DNA of 64,000 nucleotides from Atkinsonella hypoxylon. Taxonomy: Eukaryota; Ascomycota; Sordariomycetes; Hypocreales; Clavicipitaceae. Made by a program: the position numbers and the translations under genes. Under the pieces are notes generated by a model that saw only the letters and a list, made by a program, of their open reading frames with translations, was not told where the DNA came from and did not search any database. This document shows positions 42,851 through 57,100 of the stretch, in pieces; within the stretch, counting starts at the first letter, position 1; each line of letters starts with the position of its first letter. Where the stretch lies: contig JFHB01000095.1 of the NCBI GenBank assembly GCA_000729835.1, positions 47,137 through 111,136 on the forward strand, written 5' to 3'.

Positions 42851-45800
42851 ATGGCAAATAGGCTGGCGGCGGCCAAAGGCGTTGACCTCGAGGCTTTGTC
42901 CCCTAGAGATGCCAACGCCCAGCGAGTGCCCAAAATAAATGAGGCCAAAACCAAGACTGTCGCGCAGCTGCGGTCTGCGAAGGATAAGGAGCATCCTCCT
43001 CCTCCTCCCGGCGAGGTCCCCGAGCCTAGTAGCTCTGATCGTCCTGGTGGCGCTATCTATCAAGTTGGTAAACTGTTGGGAAAGGGAGGGTTTGCTATAT
43101 GCTACAGCGCACAAAGTGTGGCCACCAAACAGAAATACGCTTTGAAGATTGTCAAATGCAGAATGCCTCCGAAGATGGAGCAAAAAGTTGGTCATCGTCT
43201 CATCAACGTTGCCGTACAGACGACACCAAGCTAACCGCCTTCCTTTCGTTTTCAGTTTCAAACAGAATTGCAAATACACTCGAAAATGAGGCACAAGAAT
43301 ATCGTTCAATTTTTCAGGGCCTTTTCATTTGACAGCTGCACCTATCTCGTCTTGGAGCTTTGCAACAATGGATCTCTCATGGACATGGTCAAACGCCGCA
43401 AGGGTCTCACCGAGCCCGAGACTCGATTCTACTCAGTTCAGATTGTCGGCGCCATCAAGTACATGCATGGTAAAGGTATAATTCATCGTGACTTGAAAAT
43501 GGGCAACATTTTCCTCGATTCGCAAATGAACGCAAAGATTGGCGACTTTGGCCTGGCTGCTTTGGTGGTAACTGGTAGGGACATGCAGACCATTCGTCGT
43601 ACGACTCTTTGCGGCACTCCCAATTATATCGCTCCTGAGATTCTGGAGAAAGGCAAGAAGGGGCACGACCACATGGTTGACATTTGGAGTCTAGGCATTA
43701 TCATGTATGGACTTCCCGCCTTACCTCACTCGACAGCCACGTTGTACTGATAAGAACCAGGTTCGCCATGCTTACATCAAAGCCTCCGTTTCAATCGTCA
43801 ACTACCGATGAAATCTACCGCCGTGCCAGGGAGAGAGACTATGAATGGCCAACGAGTGAATTATCCCAAAAGTATATCAGTCAAGAGGCCAAGGATCTAG
43901 TAGCCGACATGTTACAAGATGCAGACTGCCGACCGGAGCCGGATGTCATCATACAGCATCCCTTCTTCACCTGTGGTTATATGCCCGCGGAAGCCGACAT
44001 GACCTATCGACTGCGAGAACTGCCACCCGAGCGTCAAGAATTCTATGAGACACGAATGAGCACTGCCATGCAGACAGCCTCATTCAGAAACTTGAAAGAA
44101 ATGTGTCAGGAGAGCTGCATTGGTCCTTGGACTGATTCAAAAGTTATTCTCTCGCAAATTTGGAAGGAGATGGCTCAAGAAGAGAAAGTGGGATTGACTC
44201 CCATGATTCCACTTGCTGAAAACACAGTATACCGGCCATTTGAAGATTGGCTCAAGGAGAACGTCCCTCAACGGACCAAGTTTTGCCACTCATTAGGACC
44301 TTCATCGTCATCGTCATTGCCCGCCTCCGCCTCTTCATCTTCTTCATCTTCAGCTCCTGTTCCCACGCCAAACGAGGACTCACAAGCAAGCACAAGCAAG
44401 ACTCCGGTAGGCCTATTGAGACTACCCCCTCAGAGCTTTGCGGCCCAACAACGCGCCCAGAACAGACCGTCCGCGGTCCCTGCAGCTTCCATGAAATCTA
44501 AACTCCCCATTGATCCGGCCCTAACTGCGAGCCAAAGCGTACGAACGCTGTCCGGACGTGAGCTTGTTCGCAGCGAATCATTATCCAAGCCCTCATCAGA
44601 GACAATCAGCAATAGCGTACGAATGTCTGCTCGCACGGGGCTTCCATCAGCTCGCTCTGCTCCTAGCTTACAAGTTGCTGAGCGCGCAGCTACAATGGCT
44701 TCTGCCCCATTGCAACCCTCGAAGAAGGCTAGCTCGTCATCCATCCGGCCTGCAACCCTCTTTTCGCCTTTGGAAAAACCGGAAACTGTTGCCAATTCGA
44801 AGCCTGATATCATTCTCAATCGTCTAAGAAGATTACAAGCTGAGCTCGAGAGAGCCCTAAACTCTCGGACCATGGCCATTGTCTCTTCGAAAAGTGTATC
44901 CCCGCCTCATCCTCATGTGGTTGTCAAATGGGTGGACTATACCAACAAGTTTGGTCTTGGGTACATATTGAACGATGGAAGCGTCGGATGTGTCTTGCGA
45001 GATATTCCCACAACAGAAGGTAGCAAGAGCGCGATACTTCCACCAGCGGGGGTCTTTATTCGCGGCGCCGAAAAGCACATCCTTCGTCGGCAAAACGAGT
45101 CTTATTCTGACAGAAATCAGCCTATTCCCATGACGGAGCCTATCAAATTCTTCGAGAACAATGGTGAAAACGGGCTGTTGGCGGTCAATGTTTCCCCTGA
45201 GCATTTCCGGGTAGCTGTCAACGAGGATGGTACAGCAGGGAAAATGAATCCAGGCAAAGACATTTATCAGCATCGAAAGAGGGAGAGAATTATTCTGTGG
45301 AAGAAGTTTGCCAACTACATGATCGCCTATGGCAGAGACGAAAACCAGCCGATCGATGATCTTAACGGGGAAAGCGTCATGTTGCCGGGGCAGAAGGGTA
45401 CTATGGCAGAGTTGGTTACCTTTTACCAACGCTTCGGAGACGTGGGATGTTGGGTGTTCTGCGACGGACATCTCCAGGTAAGCAACTGCGGAAGCATGGG
45501 AAATTACATGAGAATGCCCGTACTAATGAATATTGGTCTTGATTATTTAGTTCAACTTCCCTGATCATACCAAGATTGTTCTGGATGCCACCGGCACATG
45601 GTGCCATTTCTGGCACCTGCCTCAAGATGCCGCTGAGAGACTGGCTTCGACGGGCACCATTGGCGCGACGGCCCTTGATGATCGTGCAACTTTGTCTTAT
45701 CCCCTGCAGACGTTGCTCAATTTCCAATCCAAGACCTCGACACGGTCAGCGAGTGCGCGAAAACGGCCAGAAATCGACCCGGAGCTCCAAGGCATACCCG

Positions 45801-46066
45801 CTGCCAACGACTTCCGCCGTAAAATTGAATTCATAAAAAATGTTGTCAGGGAATGGGTCAGCAATGGCGGCTTGGGAAACAGCTCAATGAGCCGAGAGAC
45901 CCGTCTTCGATGGACTGGCTATCGAGAGCTGGTCAACACGCCAAACCCGCAGAAACATGTGTGGGTGACGATCGGTGCTCGCTGGGGCGATCAGCGTCTA
46001 TCGGCGCTCGTCGATCCTCGAAAGCCATGGGAGCTGGGAGAAGAAGTTGATAGCTCGAATAAGTGA
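42851..46066 (+). CDS. CDC5: Polo-like serine/threonine kinase (CDC5/Plo1 type)
   Basis: Four exons (42851-43186, 43256-43704, 43761-45477 and 45551-46066) encode 1005 residues. Kinase domain (about 70-325): LLGKGGFAICY glycine loop, YALKIVK with catalytic lysine (about 97), HRDLKMGN (about 189), DFG, activation segment RRTTLCGTPNYIAPE with the T-loop threonine, and VDIWSLGIIM-F across intron 2. A serine/proline-rich linker (about 480-640) precedes the C-terminal polo boxes: VVKWVDYTNKFGLGYILNDGSVG (from about 650) and GTMAELVTFYQRFGDVGCWVFCDGHLQ joined over intron 3 to FNFPDHTKIVL. Polo kinase drives mitotic entry, spindle pole function, septation and mitotic exit; the polo boxes bind phosphorylated docking sites. 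Length matches the long filamentous-fungal form. The linker carries an SSSSS run. Confidence 0.95.
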
Positions 46067-47375
46067 TTGGCCACCTTGACGTACGAGCCACTTTGGAAAA
46101 GAGGATAGGACTTGAGGAAAGATGTAGACGTGTCATACGAGGGCTCAAGGCACAAAGGTCAGAGCTGCAAGTTTGCACTTTGTTGAAGACACTCTTATTC
46201 TGTTTTGTTTTTGGCGGTGGAAAGACGATTCTTGGCATATTTTGCTACTGTTTATACCTTTACTTGTCGTGTCGTTTTTTGTCATTCTTTTCATTTTTTC
46301 CATCCTTTTAGCAGCAGCGAGCTCGGCCGGCGTTGACGGATCACTTTTTGTCATGGCGTACGCGGGACATGAGACGATCAAATAATGACCCTGTGCTTTG
46401 TGCGTGTGCATACTTGTTCATTTCTCAGATACACCGTGGTGTTTTAGATAAATTGGCTGCCTGGGTGGGTGTGATGTGTTGATGGCCTAAAAGATATATG
46501 CTCTGTGGATGTGACGAGCTACAATTCAAAATATACAGTTCCGTCGCGATACTTTTTTTTTTCTTTTTTTCTTCTTCTTTTCTTCTTTCCTTCATTCCCA
46601 TCCCGTCTGGCTGACATCATTCACTGTACTGTTTGGATGAAATTACCATGATACAATAGGCTGCGAAACTCCCACGTCTGTTCCACATCCACCCAAATCG
46701 ACGCCAGCTGATGACGAGAGCTCAGACTTTAAAGGTGCATTGAGAACAGCATCTAGTCTTCCTTTTCGACCATCCTGAAGTCAGTCGACATGTGGAGTTT
46801 AGAACAAGCATAGCCGTAAGTTCCTTGGTCGAGTGCAAAGATGTATTAGCTAGCTCGCTCATCCCTACAAGCTTCCTAGCGCTCCGGCACCCATTAATAC
46901 ATTAAGACTACTGAACGCAGGTCAAAGTGCAGAACCCCTGGCGCCGTACATACCCATGCTATGCAGATGAAATCATTTCCCCTCCAAGCCGTTCTCGTCC
47001 TGAACTAACTGTAGGACATGTTTTGCTTGGCACAAGGATCGCTGGAAATTGGAAAGTTGTTAAAAAAAAAAAAAAAAAAGCATATGTGCGGACTCAGATG
47101 CCGTGCTTTTGTAGACTGGGCTCGACATCGAGAAGAAAGAAAGGGAGGTGGAGGAAAAGAGTATGAATGTTTGTCCTTTCTGTTTTCCAAAGTCCCAAGG
47201 GGTGATGGGGGTTGAAAAGGCATTGAACCCAGATCGTACGCCGCCAATAATAAGCCAATTGTGTGTGTGTATGTGGTTTTTTTTTTTTTTTTCCTTTGAT
47301 TCATTTTCGGTCTTTTACATCCTGCTTGACCTTCACTTGGTTGTGCCTGGAGGAAGAATGCGTGCTAAAACCGCT
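46067..47375. other. Intergenic region between convergent Polo kinase and chitin synthase
   Basis: No supported gene in about 1.3 kb. T/C-rich tracts at 46554-46597, an A tract at 47061-47078 and a T tract at 47279-47292. Confidence 0.45.
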
Positions 47376-50300
47376 TTACACATCAGACAAGTATCCGTCA
47401 TTGTGTGAATGTCCAATAGGCGATGCCCAACTGCCAGGACCGCCGACCACGCTCTCTCTTGATCCAAAGAAGGCTGACCTGGCGCGTTTCTCGCGCTCAA
47501 ACTCAGCCCAGCGCTTCATGGTGATTTTGCTGCTATCGAATTCTCCCTGGTATTCAATACCAGCCTTCTTCACCTTGTCTCCTGCCGTCTTACGCGTATC
47601 ACCCCATGAGAAGTCGTCAAACTTCCAGAAGGCATACGTCGGGAGGACAAAGTTCCAAATGGGTAGAGAAAACAGATAGATGAGCATCCAAAGCACATAA
47701 GACCATGAGTGAGCTGTGATCAAGATCAAAAGACCAGGGAGACCAAGAATGAGAGCGAGCAAAACGAGCGGAATGATCTGCGGCGGTGAATTTACAATGG
47801 ACGTGATGACTGCCAAATATATTAGTGGGGGGGGATTTTTTTTTTTTCCCTTCGGTATCAACAGAAAAGCAGTAGTTAACTTACCGACGTAAAAAGTAAA
47901 GGCAATAGCTGCTGGTAGAACAAGCGTGCCGATTAGTTCGACAAAGACGACAAACTGCATGCTGAAACAAAAAGTACCACACAAGTCTCGGACAAGAACA
48001 AGCTCCATGAGATTGTGAATGGTCGAGTTGATCCAGCGACGACGTTGTGAGAGAAGAACCATAAATTTGTCGGGCACTGTTGTCTTGCACACAGCTTGTG
48101 GAACAAAGACTTGTTTTCGCTTGGGAAATGTGCGCAACATGAGAGTCGTCAGGTAACGATCTTCGCCGAGTAGATACAAGTTCTTCTCGTGCAAAGTCTC
48201 GACTACGTTCTCAGAGTAGTGCTCCACGACGTCAGGATTGGCCAGAATGGGTACCCAGTAGTTTTGGCCTCCCTTGGGAGCCTTAATACGGTACATGCAG
48301 AAGCAACCAGGTAGACAGGTGACACCACCAAACACGGACTCGAACGACTTGGCAAGATGATGAGAGATGAAGTACTCAAAGACTTGGATCGCTGTCACCC
48401 AGCTATCTCGCTTGTTGGCAATCTTGGTCTCACCACACAGTCCCATGATCTCGGGATCCTTAACCATGGCAGACACCATGTGTGTCAAACTATCCGGGAA
48501 CACCTTGGTGTCGGCGTCAACCATGAGCACAATCTCATAGTAATCGGGTGAGATGCCGGTAACCTTCCAAAGGCCATTGAACATTTCGTATTCGAGTTCA
48601 GTCATTCGCTCGTCGAACATGACCTTCTGCAAGAAGGACATGAGAATAATTTGACTGTCTCGCTTGCCACGGTTACCAGGTTTGGCTTTCTCGGCCTCAT
48701 CCGGCGTGCCACACTTGACAATGAGCATCATGGGGACACGTTGCTGTCGTTCGGTGGGAATGCGACTCTTAGAGCCATAGTCATAAAATCCACAGAAGAC
48801 CTTGGCCATGTTGTGACGCTTGGAGCCACTGGCAACGGCCACGTAGGAGAATGGCTCCACCAGTTCAGGAGCGGTTGAATGGTCCTTCATCATGCTCAAG
48901 CAGACATCGGGAGTGGAAACCGCTTCACCTTTGCCTTTGATGATACCATCGCAAATAACAACGATAGCCTTGTGGCTGTTGGGGTAATCTGTGGTCGCGA
49001 TGGAGTCGAGCGTGGTTCGAATACCTTCTTCGCCTTCAGAGTACGCCGTGACCAGGCACATGGTGTGAGCCAAGGGAAACCCAAAAGGCATCCAATCTGA
49101 CGGAGGCTGCGGTACCACGGCATCGTGAATGAAACCAGCAGGACCGGGACCGTCCGAGGGGCTGGCAGTGCTGTTGTAAGGGTCAGATCGCAAGAAGCTG
49201 GCACGGCTATCGTTGCCCTGTCTGTACATAACATTAGAGCTCAACAAGGTACTTCCGGGCGCTTGGCTAGACATGGTAGTAGGAACGCCGCGGCGTGGTC
49301 CAACAGAGCGGTTGTCGTAGACGGCTGAGAATCGAGAAGTGGTGGGCAAAAAGGAAGATGCTCGCTTGCTCATACGGTCAGAAGATCCTGTAGCAGAAGT
49401 ACTAATGTCGCCGGGAAGTCGGGGAGGAGCACGATAAATATCCTCAGACCAGTCCTCGATCTGCTTGGCACGCTTTCGACGATCTGAAGTCTGGGAGGTC
49501 TTGGCTGCGGCGTATTTGCGGCTGATGAACCACTGGAAGATAAGGGCCAGAACAAATCGACTACCGACAACAGACAGAATAAGGGCAAGAGCACAGTACA
49601 ACACAACCTTGGAGGCTATGCAGCCAACCGTCTCGGTATCAACAAAGCCTACACGCGTGATTTCCTCCAGACATTGAGCAATTTGCTTGTCACCTGGAGC
49701 CTGGAACATGCGAGTCACGTCGCGGCCACGGATAGCCTTGTTGACCGCGCTGTTTTGGTCTCGTAAAACTTTGAATCGGTCCGGGACGTTGATCTCGTCC
49801 TCGTTGAACCAGTAGAGCAGATTCAGATCAAGAACGCTGCCGGAGTAGACAACGAGGTTACGGGAATTATTGCGAATATCGTCCCAGGTAAAGTAGACAT
49901 CAGCAGCGCCATGGAGGCCGAGATAAAAAGCATCACGAGCCTTAGAGCTCGTATGGCAGGCGTAACCGAGGTAGTAGGGGTTGGTAAAGTTGGGTTGACT
50001 GGATCCGTCCTGGTTGAAGGTCTTGCAGGGAAAGTACCAAGCCAGCTCGTCATCGCTGTTTGAGGGAATATCCGAGTTGGTTGTCTTGGTAATAAGACCT
50101 TTGCAATGGCCATTGACGTTTTGAAAAAGGAAACTACCGTCCTGACCAGTATGCTTCTCAGGCAGGTCGTACAATACGTTGGCACCGAGACCGTTCGGTA
50201 GAAGAGGGATACCCAGAGCAGGAGGATGATGAGAGTTTGACAAATCGTACGCGATGCCGTGAAAGATCATGTAGTTGCCACCCACCTTATTCACTTGCAA

Positions 50301-51134
50301 TCTCTCAGGCGGAGAATTGCACACAGTAGCTGTAAACCCAAACGTAAGAAAACCGACAAAGGCCATGATAGAAAGAATGATGCTGATAAGACCCATCTTC
50401 TCTCGCCATGCTCGACGCTGGGCTTTCGTGGGTTTGCCACAGCACTTCAACATGAAGTCTGGGCACCAGAATGTCACAATAGCACAATAGACGTTCCAAG
50501 CACTCGGTGGTCGGATTTGCTCAGGAATGGGAGCCTTCTTGCGAGACTTGTCTCTTTTGGCACTTTTTGATTTGGTGACTTTACCCGACTTGCTGCGATG
50601 AGACTGGGACCTGACACGGGTTGGCATTTTCTCCTGCTCACCACTGCTTTGCCGGCGCCGGGGTTCGCGAGTGTGAGGGCTCTCAGAGAAACTATCATTG
50701 CCCTGGGAACCACCAGATCGCTCAGTGGAACCGTCAAAACCTTCTATGGTGGGATGATTGCCCGTGGAGGACGGCATGGTGTCCATGTTGGCTGCATGTT
50801 TACGGTAGTGATAGTTTCTGTGATCCTTTCCGATTCTGTTGCGCTCTGGTCGGATGAGGCTTCTTTTCCTTGAAAAAGCCTGGTCGGGACTGTGAGGTGG
50901 TGGGCTCATGCTAGGATGCGTGGATGCTAGAGGATGCGTCTCTGTAGAGACATTTGGGGTCGAAATAGTCTCGGCGAAGGAGGAGGAAGATTTCCCACGT
51001 TCGTGTTCTGCTCTGAGAACAGGTTGGAAGCCGGTTTCAACATCATTCGGCCGCGCGCGTCTCGAAGGTGAATTACGAAACGTATTCCGCTGCTTGGAGA
51101 CCGGGCTACTGCCCGGTCGGTCTGGTAGAGACAT
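47376..51134 (-). CDS. Chitin synthase, CHS3-type (class IV)
   Basis: Two exons (51134-47885 and 47809-47376) around a 75-nt intron encode 1227 residues. A basic, serine-rich cytosolic tail (about 1-200) precedes hydrophobic helices ([19 protein letters not shown] region) and a lumenal/cytosolic block. The glycosyltransferase-2 catalytic core follows: [59 protein letters not shown] (about 990) and SQRRRW (about 1028), the hallmark of chitin synthases. A cluster of C-terminal membrane helices ends the protein. There is no myosin motor, so it is not class V/VII; the length, architecture and [19 protein letters not shown]-terminal helix fit class IV (yeast Chs3, N. crassa CHS-4). The enzyme makes chitin at the plasma membrane. 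The intron is 3n long and stop-free, so an unspliced reading of 1252 residues is also open. Start ATG at 51134. Confidence 0.95.
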   Translation of the reverse strand: MSLPDRPGSSPVSKQRNTFRNSPSRRARPNDVETGFQPVLRAEHERGKSSSSFAETISTPNVSTETHPLASTHPSMSPPPHSPDQAFSRKRSLIRPERNRIGKDHRNYHYRKHAANMDTMPSSTGNHPTIEGFDGSTERSGGSQGNDSFSESPHTREPRRRQSSGEQEKMPTRVRSQSHRSKSGKVTKSKSAKRDKSRKKAPIPEQIRPPSAWNVYCAIVTFWCPDFMLKCCGKPTKAQRRAWREKMGLISIILSIMAFVGFLTFGFTATVCNSPPERLQVNKVGGNYMIFHGIAYDLSNSHHPPALGIPLLPNGLGANVLYDLPEKHTGQDGSFLFQNVNGHCKGLITKTTNSDIPSNSDDELAWYFPCKTFNQDGSSQPNFTNPYYLGYACHTSSKARDAFYLGLHGAADVYFTWDDIRNNSRNLVVYSGSVLDLNLLYWFNEDEINVPDRFKVLRDQNSAVNKAIRGRDVTRMFQAPGDKQIAQCLEEITRVGFVDTETVGCIASKVVLYCALALILSVVGSRFVLALIFQWFISRKYAAAKTSQTSDRRKRAKQIEDWSEDIYRAPPRLPGDISTSATGSSDRMSKRASSFLPTTSRFSAVYDNRSVGPRRGVPTTMSSQAPGSTLLSSNVMYRQGNDSRASFLRSDPYNSTASPSDGPGPAGFIHDAVVPQPPSDWMPFGFPLAHTMCLVTAYSEGEEGIRTTLDSIATTDYPNSHKAIVVICDGIIKGKGEAVSTPDVCLSMMKDHSTAPELVEPFSYVAVASGSKRHNMAKVFCGFYDYGSKSRIPTERQQRVPMMLIVKCGTPDEAEKAKPGNRGKRDSQIILMSFLQKVMFDERMTELEYEMFNGLWKVTGISPDYYEIVLMVDADTKVFPDSLTHMVSAMVKDPEIMGLCGETKIANKRDSWVTAIQVFEYFISHHLAKSFESVFGGVTCLPGCFCMYRIKAPKGGQNYWVPILANPDVVEHYSENVVETLHEKNLYLLGEDRYLTTLMLRTFPKRKQVFVPQAVCKTTVPDKFMVLLSQRRRWINSTIHNLMELVLVRDLCGTFCFSMQFVVFVELIGTLVLPAAIAFTFYVGKLTTAFLLIPKGKKKNPPPLIYLAVITSIVNSPPQIIPLVLLALILGLPGLLILITAHSWSYVLWMLIYLFSLPIWNFVLPTYAFWKFDDFSWGDTRKTAGDKVKKAGIEYQGEFDSSKITMKRWAEFEREKRARSAFFGSRESVVGGPGSWASPIGHSHNDGYLSDV

Positions 51135-54100
51135 GCTTCCTAGCGATTAATTGTCAGTAAGCGACATTCTTTTTTTTTCCTTCCTCCTTTTCATTTTTCT
51201 TCCATCCAGCTGCTGCTCTGACGGTACAATGTATTGTCGCGGTCTCGTAAGGGGAAAAGGCATTCAACACGATGCAGATGTTTTGTAAATATACTTACGC
51301 AGCTGACCTGGCGGTCGAGCTCAAATGCTCCTGTACCGCAAATGCTCGGCTCGGGATGATTCAGAGATGGCAAGGATTGATGATGGACGAGTAAACTTTG
51401 TGTTTCCGCCGGAAAGGCCAGGCCAGGCGTAAAGCAGAAGCCGGAGTGACACTGCGTAACGGAGGAATCTAGAACCGATCACCTAGGAGGTGTCACGGAG
51501 GTGCAAACTGGCCGTAGCGGCGAGCCCTGTTACATGAAATGGATGTTTCGAATGGGCAGGTAGATTTATGATGGAAGCGACTGGATAAATGTATGGGGAA
51601 GACAATGACGAGAGTTGCAAAACCGCTGTAAATGGGAGATCTGGATATTTGTTTGGGCGAGATCAGCTTGTTGACATCCCCCCCGTGATATCTCTGAGCC
51701 ACGTAGTAGATGAGATGATGCCAAGAAAAATATATGTGGACAAGAAACGAGCGATGACCGGGGCATGGGATGTCTGATGGTGGAGGAGAGGGAGCGGGCA
51801 GATTTTGATGCGAATTACCACGCAAGAGGGCGGTGGACGGTGGTTGGGTGAGTGTCCAGGACGGGCAAAGGGGGTGGCGGGATGGATGGGGAGTGGATGG
51901 GAGTGGATGGGAGTGGAGCTGGGACCAGGACGAGGAAGGACAATGACTGAGGGGAGAGGGCTGTCAGCCAGGCACCGGCCGGCTATTAAGGCGGAGGGAT
52001 AAGAAGAATCTGATATTAGTAGATTCAGTCGATATTATTAGGCCAAACAAACATCAGACATCAAACAGCACACATCGAATATGTGCCGAAGACCTGATGA
52101 GGTACGCAGGCACGCAACTTCTACCAGCGCCAGCGGACTAGCCTGAGCAATTGCAATGGACAATCAGGCCATCAGTCGTTAGTTAATCTTAATTAAAGCA
52201 TGGCAACCATGGCAGCGCAGACAAAGCACGTCGCTGCTACTCCATACTGCTACTCCATATTCCGTAGAAGGCTCCTTGTTGAACGGCCCCGCAGGTGACG
52301 GCGCCCCCGCAGCGGATGGCTTCGCAGAATACGAGGTTGACGTCAACTGGTCAACGGCGAGACATACCTGTTGGTGAATACGTCCGTAGTACAGAGTGTA
52401 TTCCGTACAGAGTCCGACCAAAGCCGCTGTCGCCGCCACGGCAAGCCTCCCTAAGCGTCTTCGCCGAAAGTCAAAAGCCAACAATTTCCCTGGTGCCGCA
52501 GTGGCTCCCAACGGGTGGGTATCCTGACTCCACAGCCGCCCTTATTGCCATATCGATTTTTGATTTCGGTGGCGACTGCGCTGTAATGCTGAATTGCTGG
52601 GGGTTACAGGAATCAACTGATTCTTATGCGGTTTGGTGTGCCTCCTAAGATCGCGCGGTACTTCTAGCCATGTATTATCTTACCGGGGATATAAGTACCT
52701 GGGTACCTTGAAGCAGCGATTCTCACTGGCCAAACCTCCCTGCCAATCAAGCACGTTTAAAGCCACTTCGGCACCAAGGAGATGAGTCCAATGCCCTTTG
52801 CCCTTATTCCGTACTCCGTACATCAGTCCTGTGATAGCGTTGCATGTGGGGGCCATGGCGTCACACCCTTCAAGCCACTGCACCCAATGGTTGGGCTCGG
52901 CCCTCCCCACCTTCCAGTCCTTAAAGGGACATAGCACTGAGTGTGTGTAGTGTAGTGTAGTCCGTTGCCTGGCCAACCAACTGCCTTTAGCTACCATTCA
53001 ACTCAGCAAGCCGAACCAGATGCCCATAACGGAGCCAACAACTCACGTTGGCTTGCTTGCATCACCGGCTGCCGAGCAATTGCTGTCGCCTCATGATGCA
53101 AAACTCTAGTAGAAATGTCACTCAGCTGAAGTCCGCGCGCCCGGGCTGAACTCTGTTCCTCTACGAAAGCTTGAAGGCCTGTCTAGTTATTCATCCATGT
53201 CCCTGTTGCTTTCTCGGCCATTTGCCCAAATGGCCAATGGCCCAATCTGCAGTTTATGATTGAGATGCATACAGAATCTTGGTGGGACAACCACGTGGCA
53301 CAGCGGCTTCCGATCTCGAACTGCGCGAGGGCAATGGTAATAAAACTAGATGGCTTAAAGAGACTTGAACGTAGCTTCTTCTATATGATTGGTTCAAGTA
53401 CTATCATGTTAGAATACCAGGTATCCTTTGCATTAGTTGAAACTGCCCTTGTAATTCAAGGGTTGGACTGCATGACGCTGACCCACATTGGCACGAGTAC
53501 GAGGGAGGTCCGGAGTACTTCCAGTCGCCCAAAAACAACACGCTGGAACAGGGCTTCAAGGCCGGCTAAACAAAGTTAGAGAGTTAATAACAAGCTCAGC
53601 AGCCACTGAAATCAGGGCTTCCAATTATCCTTGATCGCCCACGCGGGAAGGTGCAGAAATTACTGCTATTATTTGTGATATGTGTACTGTGTCTCTTTGT
53701 ACAGCCTAAACTACCATCGCGCGCCAATCCGGTTCCTGGTGCCTGTAAGGCTAAGGGATCCTGTATATACAGTACGGAATACAGACCTAGTTATAAACTC
53801 TACACGAAGGATTACGAACTGTCGTACAATCGATGACAGGCTGGTCAGTGTCTCCAGAGATGGTATGAAAACTTTCCATCGCAGTGAAGTACCTCCTGTT
53901 TAGACCTGCCCTGATTGGTCGGTCCATCTGACTTGACCGGCTTATTGACAAGGATGTGTACAGGGATTTACAGGGATTTACAAGGTAGTGCAGTGCGTCT
54001 TGTCAATCGATGCTTGTCACGATAGGCGAGATTGCAATACTGCTAAATTATTAAGCACTCCGCATTGCCCACGTTTCAGAACATGACTTCTGATTAGTTA

Positions 54101-57100
54101 GTTAGAGCCGCGAATTCACTGATGCACACCAGCCACACTCCAGCCCAGGAATACATACATTGCTGTGGCTGCCTCGCCGCCGACGACTTGTATTCCTTGT
54201 ATTCCCATTGGTTATGTTCAACCCAGCCTTTGAGTATGGACTTCGTGATGGACGTGGCTGTCACCTAGTTATATTCTAGACAAGCCTTGCAATATGATGC
54301 CCCGGCCTTGGCCTTGACAATTTTTCCACCAAGCTCTCCCCAACATCCATCCATGTCCCTGTAGCGGTTGAATGCATATTTTGAGTCTATCACAGCTATC
54401 TGGAGATATATGTAGGTCGACAAAGGAAAATATGCTACGTCCATTCTAGACGCCAGGAAGCTTAGAGGTGAGGTTTAGTAAATAGCGGTGCGATATGGAC
54501 TCTTCGAAATCTAGGGAGCATAAGCTGATCTGATCACTTTGACCAAGAGTCGATGGTTCAATGTACCAAAGTCAGTTGAACAGCAATAGAGATTCCTGTC
54601 GTGGCGCATTTCTACCGCGGAGGGACAATAATGCTGCACTGGCCCATGACGGATGCCGGTGTTACCGTGCTTATCCTGCGCGTGTCTCTAATCTGCAGCG
54701 CACATATACGATGGCTGCTTTGCCTTCACTATCGCATAACATGCCGTGACCCTGTGGAGCGACAAAGTAAATGACATGCTCCGTACGGAGTAGATCCGAG
54801 CTAGTCTCCTATAGGCTCGTTTCAGAAACCTTTTGGAAGGAGTCAAATTTTAGGAATCTGGGAATCTGGGAATCTGGGATAGCCGCCCGAGACGCCTCGC
54901 GCTCAAGCTCAAATAGCTGAGCTGTTATGGTTCTAAAATAAGCTCCAAGAAGCGCTAAAAGAAGTGGGTCTTTCCATCGGAGAAGTGGCTGCTTAACGTT
55001 GATTCAGCCTAGATCTAGAAATTTGAAAACTCCAGTTGGATATTTGCTTCCACTTGGCTGCTTGAATCAGCGCCTCACGTCCCCTGTTGTTCGTCGTCAA
55101 TAAGAAAAGATGAGAATTTGCATTCTTTTCGTCTGCATGTCACGAGGCAGACAGGGAAGCCAACCGTCCGGGCTGATGGGGTTTATGCAGTTATCCCTGC
55201 TTCACGTTACGAGCTGCGTCCAGCTGAGCCAGACTCGAGCCTCGCCATTGCATGAAATTGATGAGGGGACCCGCTAAATGGGAGTCACGCAGTGGGATGA
55301 ACATGCATCGTTAGCGTGCCTCTTCCAGAGCACCTGGCTAAAGAACAGTAACCGTCGGCACATGATGCACTATATATACTATAAGCCTGGCTCAACAAGC
55401 CTGGCTCAACAAGCCTGTTTAAGTTTCGGATCGTTCCTGCCTTGGGTTTGGAACTATTTAATTAATGCTCTGGTCCACGGCCCAATGACTGGGCTGAGCG
55501 GGATAAAAAAAAAAAGAACTCGTGTTCACTATGAAGAAGTACGCAGAGAAGACACGACGTCACGACGTCACGACGCAAGTCGGCCAATTAGGACCAGCGG
55601 GGTTAAACAGCACTTTAATTTTACATGAGAACCTAGTAATTTCCATGTGTACTAAGAAGGTACTCCAGAATACCACAGCTCTTCCCCCAGTTCGGGGTAT
55701 GACTGAGGTATCAAGGAGATGCTTTGTGGATCCCGCGGTACCGACAGGGATTATCCATCAGTAAAAAATCTCTCTACAAGGTACTTTCTACACTGTATTA
55801 ATCTACACTGTAATAGAAGTATTAGCAATTATCCGATTTATATATACCTAGGTATATTGTCAGTCTTACAGTCTTAAATAATAAGAGACTCACAATTGTA
55901 GCCACAATCGCTGATTAGGTTGAAGACTAGCTGGCAGGTAATATTAGCAGCTTATTCACGTAAGCTATAACTCTGATTGACGATAACTCCGTTGTTAAAG
56001 GCCTTAATTATGGGCTATTGTGAGGCCTGTTGTAAGGCCTGTAATGCATCGCGATAGTTAAATGAAAGGTGTTGCTGGAATTGCGCACGAGCAAGAGGGT
56101 TGTGGGGCTAAGATACCGCGTTGGAGCCGTACCGGTTCTAAAGAGATCCTTTGAATTACTTCCATTAAGCCGATCGGGAGAGGCCTTTCTTTAGGGTCTC
56201 CGAAACATTCGTAATACTTGGGTCAATCGCGCAAAAAAACAGTACAATTAAAGTTCCTTAATTTATGCTACTCTTATCACTAACATTATGTACCCGCGAC
56301 TGGGAAAGAGCAGGCAGGCAATTAACTAAGACTTACCTGGTCAGTTCATGGCGGCAATGGAGGACCCACAAGGAGACGATGGAGCCCACCGAATTTGGAC
56401 ACTGACGTTACACAAAGCGCCAATGCCATGCTTCATGTTCATGCTTCATGCCAGCCATGGTCAGCGATGCAATGTGATGCGAGGCAAGACGAGTCGATCG
56501 CTCGCATCGCGTTCTGGAAGTCTCCAATACTGATGGCAGGCTGCGCAGCTGTGTCTCGGACGGGCGGAGATGGTGCATTAGAAGATGGGAGGCTGACAGT
56601 CAGCCCGCCAGCTTTTGCTTTGGCTGACATTGACATTGACATTGCGGTCGGTGTCTGCGACGTGTTTCAGGAGGCGAAGAAATGCGCTCTGGGACCATCT
56701 TGGATGTGCGAGAAACTACCTACATGCAATCATCATGGGAATGTAGAAGCCGACAGAAAGACTCCGACAAATGCGCCCGGCGTATTCCGTGCTAGCTGTG
56801 TTACCCCGTATTGTGTTCGTTGCAAGGGCCGTTAGCCAGCTGCAAGTGCGAGCGCGTTAACTACGTCAAAAGTCAATCTGTGCGGTCGGCCGTTGTTGGA
56901 TGGACGGTGGACGGTGGCAGGTGGCGGGTCAACGACCTACCAGCCTCTCTACCCTATGTACGGAAATACTTAGGGTACATAAATGTGTACCTATATGCAG
57001 GTAGGTGCCTACATTAGGTACTGGGATTCATGCCTGCCATGGAAGGTGCCAGGGTACGCATTTCAGGACCCTCAGGCGTCCCCCCGATTGACCGCGAGGC

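Noticed and set aside
55770..56340. Possible retroelement relic
   Set aside because: AT-rich and gene-free, but no reverse-transcriptase, integrase or LTR motif could be identified, so it is not listed as a mobile element.
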